Assembly (NCBI RefSeq): GCF_003473485.1
Contig: NC_053046.1
Coordinates: forward strand, 444,001-508,000
DNA from: Medicago truncatula
Lineage: Eukaryota > Streptophyta > Magnoliopsida > Fabales > Fabaceae
Length of the DNA: 64,000 nucleotides
Reading direction: 5' to 3'
Shown: positions 61,796 to 64,000 of the stretch, in pieces
How the letters are laid out: each line of letters begins with the position of its first letter
How positions within the stretch are numbered: position 1 is the first letter of the stretch
Made by a program: the position numbers and the translations under genes
Notes under the pieces: generated by a model
Databases searched by the model: none
What the model saw: only the letters and a program-made list of their open reading frames with translations
What the model was told of the DNA's origin: nothing

Positions 61796-61838
<43 letters not shown>

Positions 61839-62449
61839 CTACTCTTTCATTTAGTCATTCTAAGTATTTATTTCAAACTTTGATTCCTTTCAATTTTCAA
61901 TTTTACTCCCTATTTTTTTTAACAAAAATTCACTTTGCATGTTTCAATGTTCCAGTGGTGTTGGTTTAGAATTTGGAAAGTGCTGCTTGATGTAGGAGGG
62001 TTACCAGTATTTTATTATTTCAGTCTAATTTTATTATTTATTTGTTTTATTCTCAGTTTGTTATTTTTTGTCCACTAAAGTTTTGTTATTTTCCTATTTA
62101 GTTAAAGAGACAACTTTTATTCATTTAATAATATTTCAGAGAGTTTTTCTTAATTTCTGGTTGATTCCGAAACCCTATCTTCACAAGTTTGTCGCTTGCA
62201 AACTTGTTTCTTTTCAATCTAAATTTAGCGCTTGCTAGCCTAATTTTAAGATACATTGATATTATTAATAAGGGGTGTATTTGAAAAAAGAGCAATAAAC
62301 ACATTTAGGAATTTGTAGATACTCTTATATTTAGAAACATAACTTCTTCATTTAGAGAGAATGTAGATATATTTTTTTTGTCAAGTATTCTAGTGGTTAA
62401 AAATTCATCTTTTAAGATGAATAAATATAGTGTCGAAGGTTTGGACGAT

Positions 62450-62493
<44 letters not shown>

Positions 62494-63851
62494 GTTCCTA
62501 TTAATTAAAGTAAACTTAAGGAGATTAAGATTAGAAGAGAGTATATTTAAAGTGGTCATACAATGACTCTTATAGAATGCGTTAAAAAAAAAATACCATT
62601 GTTATTAGACAATCCATAAGCAATGCCTGCCAATGTTTCAGTGGTCAACTTTCCATTAATGCACTTTCCGTTAGTATCGTGGGTTGCTTCTTGAAGCTCC
62701 TCTGTTTATAATAACAACAACAATTGAATAAATAAATAATAATAATAAGTTTCTATTACAGAAGTGAATAAAATTAAGCTAATTAACCTGTAGTTCTAGA
62801 AAGTGTTAATGTGGACGAAGGTGTTGAGCGAAGACCAATGGAATCATATAAACCATTTCCAAATGTATTTACAGAAGAGACACGATCATCAATTCTATAA
62901 AGAACCTTTTGTTGACTTGGATACCATGTTACATCGGCAAATTCATGCTTTTTACCAAAAGTGATCAATTCATCACCCAAATCAGAATCGTTTTTTGTCA
63001 AATACGTAAGAGATCGTTTGAAGAGGGGTTCCAATTGTAAGGTAACCTATAAAATAGCAAGTTACACAAGTCAAACATCATGTTAAAAACCCAAAACAAT
63101 GATTATGAGATGCATGTATGTATGTACTACTAGACATACAAAACAAAAGGAACATGCATACCTGAGAAATAACTCCAAGAACCCCTAAAGAAACTCTGGC
63201 TGCATTAAGATCTTGATGAGATTCATTAAGATTTCGAACCTTAGCATATCCATCTTCACATCCTGCAGGGCTAACTATTCTAATATGTGTTACATACTCA
63301 TGAACAGCACTTCCTTTACCCCACAATGTACTTCCATGTGCACCAGTGCTAATTAGGCCACCAATGGTTAAACCCCACCAATATGGTGTATTTGGCAGAG
63401 CCATTTCAAACCTTGCAGCCTCACTGATTATCTCTCTCAATGTTACACCGCTCTCTACCGTCATTCTCAACAATTTGACATCGACTTTCAACACACGGTT
63501 GAGATTTTTTGTGCTTATTAGAAGTCCATTATCATCGGGACAAGCTAGTTTTGGTATGCTGTGAGAGAAGCGCGTTGCAACTTTCACTTTTCTGTTGTTT
63601 TTTGAAGCTAACGCGACTATTGATATAAGCTCCGCCTCAGTGGTTGGGTACATAACCTCGCTAGCTCTGCAAATGCTTCGATCGGGGAACACGCCATTTG
63701 AATTGGTGATGGTGCAGTTTGTATTATTTGATGAACATTGAATTGGATCTGCTGGAGGAGTTGAAATTACTCCATATATTATAAATAGGAAGATAAAAAT
63801 AGTGGACTTGAATTCTAGTTTTCTCATGATATTAGAGAATATCATTAACAT
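59717..63851 (-). CDS. L-gulonolactone oxidase-like FAD enzyme
   Basis: Four exons give 588 residues: 63851-63162, 63046-62788, 62701-62597 and 60429-59717, with GT-AG introns in phase. Start at 63851 (MLMIFSNIMRKLEF) or, 8 codons in, at 63827; both give a signal peptide ending before STPPADPIQC. The FAD-binding PCMH region has VMYPTTEAELISIVALASKN, ATRFSHSIPKLAC (His in SHS is the likely FAD-linked residue) and GLTIGGLISTGAHGSTLWGK. The C-terminal domain has HWGKNRNIGF, a conserved aldonolactone oxidase motif, and a plant-specific Cys-rich tail (GCALEGLCICSKDSHC). Plant GulLO enzymes are secreted and can oxidise L-gulono-1,4-lactone to ascorbate with low activity. The third intron (2.17 kb) is filled with transposon and AT-repeat sequence. 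Confidence 0.93.
60483..60518. repeat. (AT)n microsatellite, left of the intron MITE
   Basis: About 18 AT units directly abutting the left end of the foldback MITE. Confidence 0.95.
60519..61797. mobile_element. Foldback MITE in GulLO intron 3
   Basis: The left end gggatatgatcaaatgacac matches the reverse complement of the right end (gtgtcatttgatcctatccc), and the arms are about 190 bp with high identity ('aaactatcaccaaattaatt', 'actctctatcacctaattaa'). It sits between two (AT)n tracts, so it inserted into an (AT)n tract or TA-rich target; the target duplication cannot be resolved. A hAT element (60859-61359) is nested in its centre. Confidence 0.85.
60859..61359. mobile_element. Nested hAT-type non-autonomous element
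   Basis: Left end tagggttgggaataggccag, right end tggcctattcccaaccctaa less its last base, giving TAGGG...CCCTA termini. The 8-bp atcatcac flanks both ends (60851-60858 and 61360-61367), the target size of hAT transposons. The 501-bp interior consists of repeated aggcctggcc/aaagcctattt units and a GC content far above the surroundings. The minus ORF at 60788-61033 is an artefact. It interrupts the foldback MITE and is therefore younger. Confidence 0.93.
61798..61835. repeat. (AT)n microsatellite, right of the intron MITE
   Basis: About 19 AT units adjoining the right end of the MITE. Confidence 0.95.
62380..62452 (-). mobile_element. 3' part of an Au-like SINE
   Basis: The plus strand reads 'tcaagtattctagtggttaa', aaattcatcttttaagatga and tgtcgaaggtttggac, which is the reverse complement of the 3' half of an Au SINE ('...gaatttctagccactagg...') up to its B box. 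The 5' half is replaced by the (AT)n tract at 62453-62490. Confidence 0.6.
62453..62490. repeat. (AT)n microsatellite
   Basis: About 19 TA/AT units between the SINE piece and exon 3 of the GulLO gene. Confidence 0.95.
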
Positions 63852-63901
63852 TGTCTAGCTATAGTTGATATTTCTTATCTATCTCTATGATCTTCTATGT
63901 G

Positions 63902-63910
63902 CTATTTATA
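63902..63910 (-). promoter_or_regulatory. TATA box of the GulLO-like gene
   Basis: On the minus strand TATAAATAG, matching the plant TATA consensus, 51 bp before the ATG at 63851 and 75 bp before the one at 63827. A start of transcription about 30 bp downstream leaves a short leader before either ATG. Confidence 0.65.
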
Positions 63911-64000
63911 AAACGAATGTAATATTGTTGTCCATGTCTTGCTTAAAGAAAATAGTATTCTAAAGTGATTGATAATGGCTAAGATCAAGGGTCAACTATA

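Overview
The window is plant nuclear DNA and most likely comes from a legume close to Medicago truncatula. Evidence for this includes long AT-rich intergenic DNA, GT-AG introns in every multi-exon gene, plant-only families (DUF1005, Gnk2/DUF26 cysteine-rich receptor kinases, GTG proteins, plant L-gulonolactone oxidase) and repeats typical of legumes (tRNA-derived SINEs, Stowaway and MULE foldback elements, a hAT element rich in 'aggcctggcc'). The species is inferred from recalled family resemblance, with no database search. No CRISPR array, bacterial operon or real tRNA/rRNA gene was seen.

Layout. 1-4180: a decayed reverse-transcriptase-like gene (minus), split by a 2.7 kb solo LTR flanked by a 5-bp target duplication. 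5164-5547: a hairpin MITE. 7239-8492: an intronless DUF1005 gene (plus). 8500-11489: repeat-bearing spacer. 11490-13172: an acidic single-pass membrane protein (minus) with a 5'UTR intron. 15861-21864: an 11-exon GTG1/GTG2-type gene (plus) predicted to encode 468 aa. 22914-26716: receptor kinase CRK-A (minus). 26.7-34.7 kb: a transposon graveyard with several elements whose ends and target duplications can be read. 34801-37792: the shared RNA polymerase subunit NRPB5 (plus, 3 exons). 38855-43965: CRK-B (minus). 45.4-51.1 kb: LINE remnants, an RNase H remnant, a CRK last-exon fragment and a plant-mobile-domain remnant. 51933-54771 and 55905-58503: CRK-C and CRK-D (minus). 59717-63851: an L-gulonolactone oxidase-like gene (minus), whose third intron holds a hAT element nested in a foldback MITE lodged in an (AT)n tract.

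Four same-strand CRK genes share a seven-exon plan. Exon 4 is 211 bp and exon 6 is 151 bp in all four. All have a signal peptide, two Gnk2 domains, one membrane span and a complete Ser/Thr kinase. They form a dispersed tandem cluster that was later opened by retroelements and the NRPB5 gene. Exon models were built by hand so that splice sites, reading phase and conserved motifs agree; all seven protein-coding models in the window that are multi-exon or intronless stay open to their stop codons. No clearly new biological system was found. The most unusual signals are the frame-preserving solo LTR, a shifted splice acceptor in CRK-D, the loss of paired cysteines in CRK-A, the CRK exon fragment, and a local family of MULE-like foldback elements, one of which may carry captured gene sequence.
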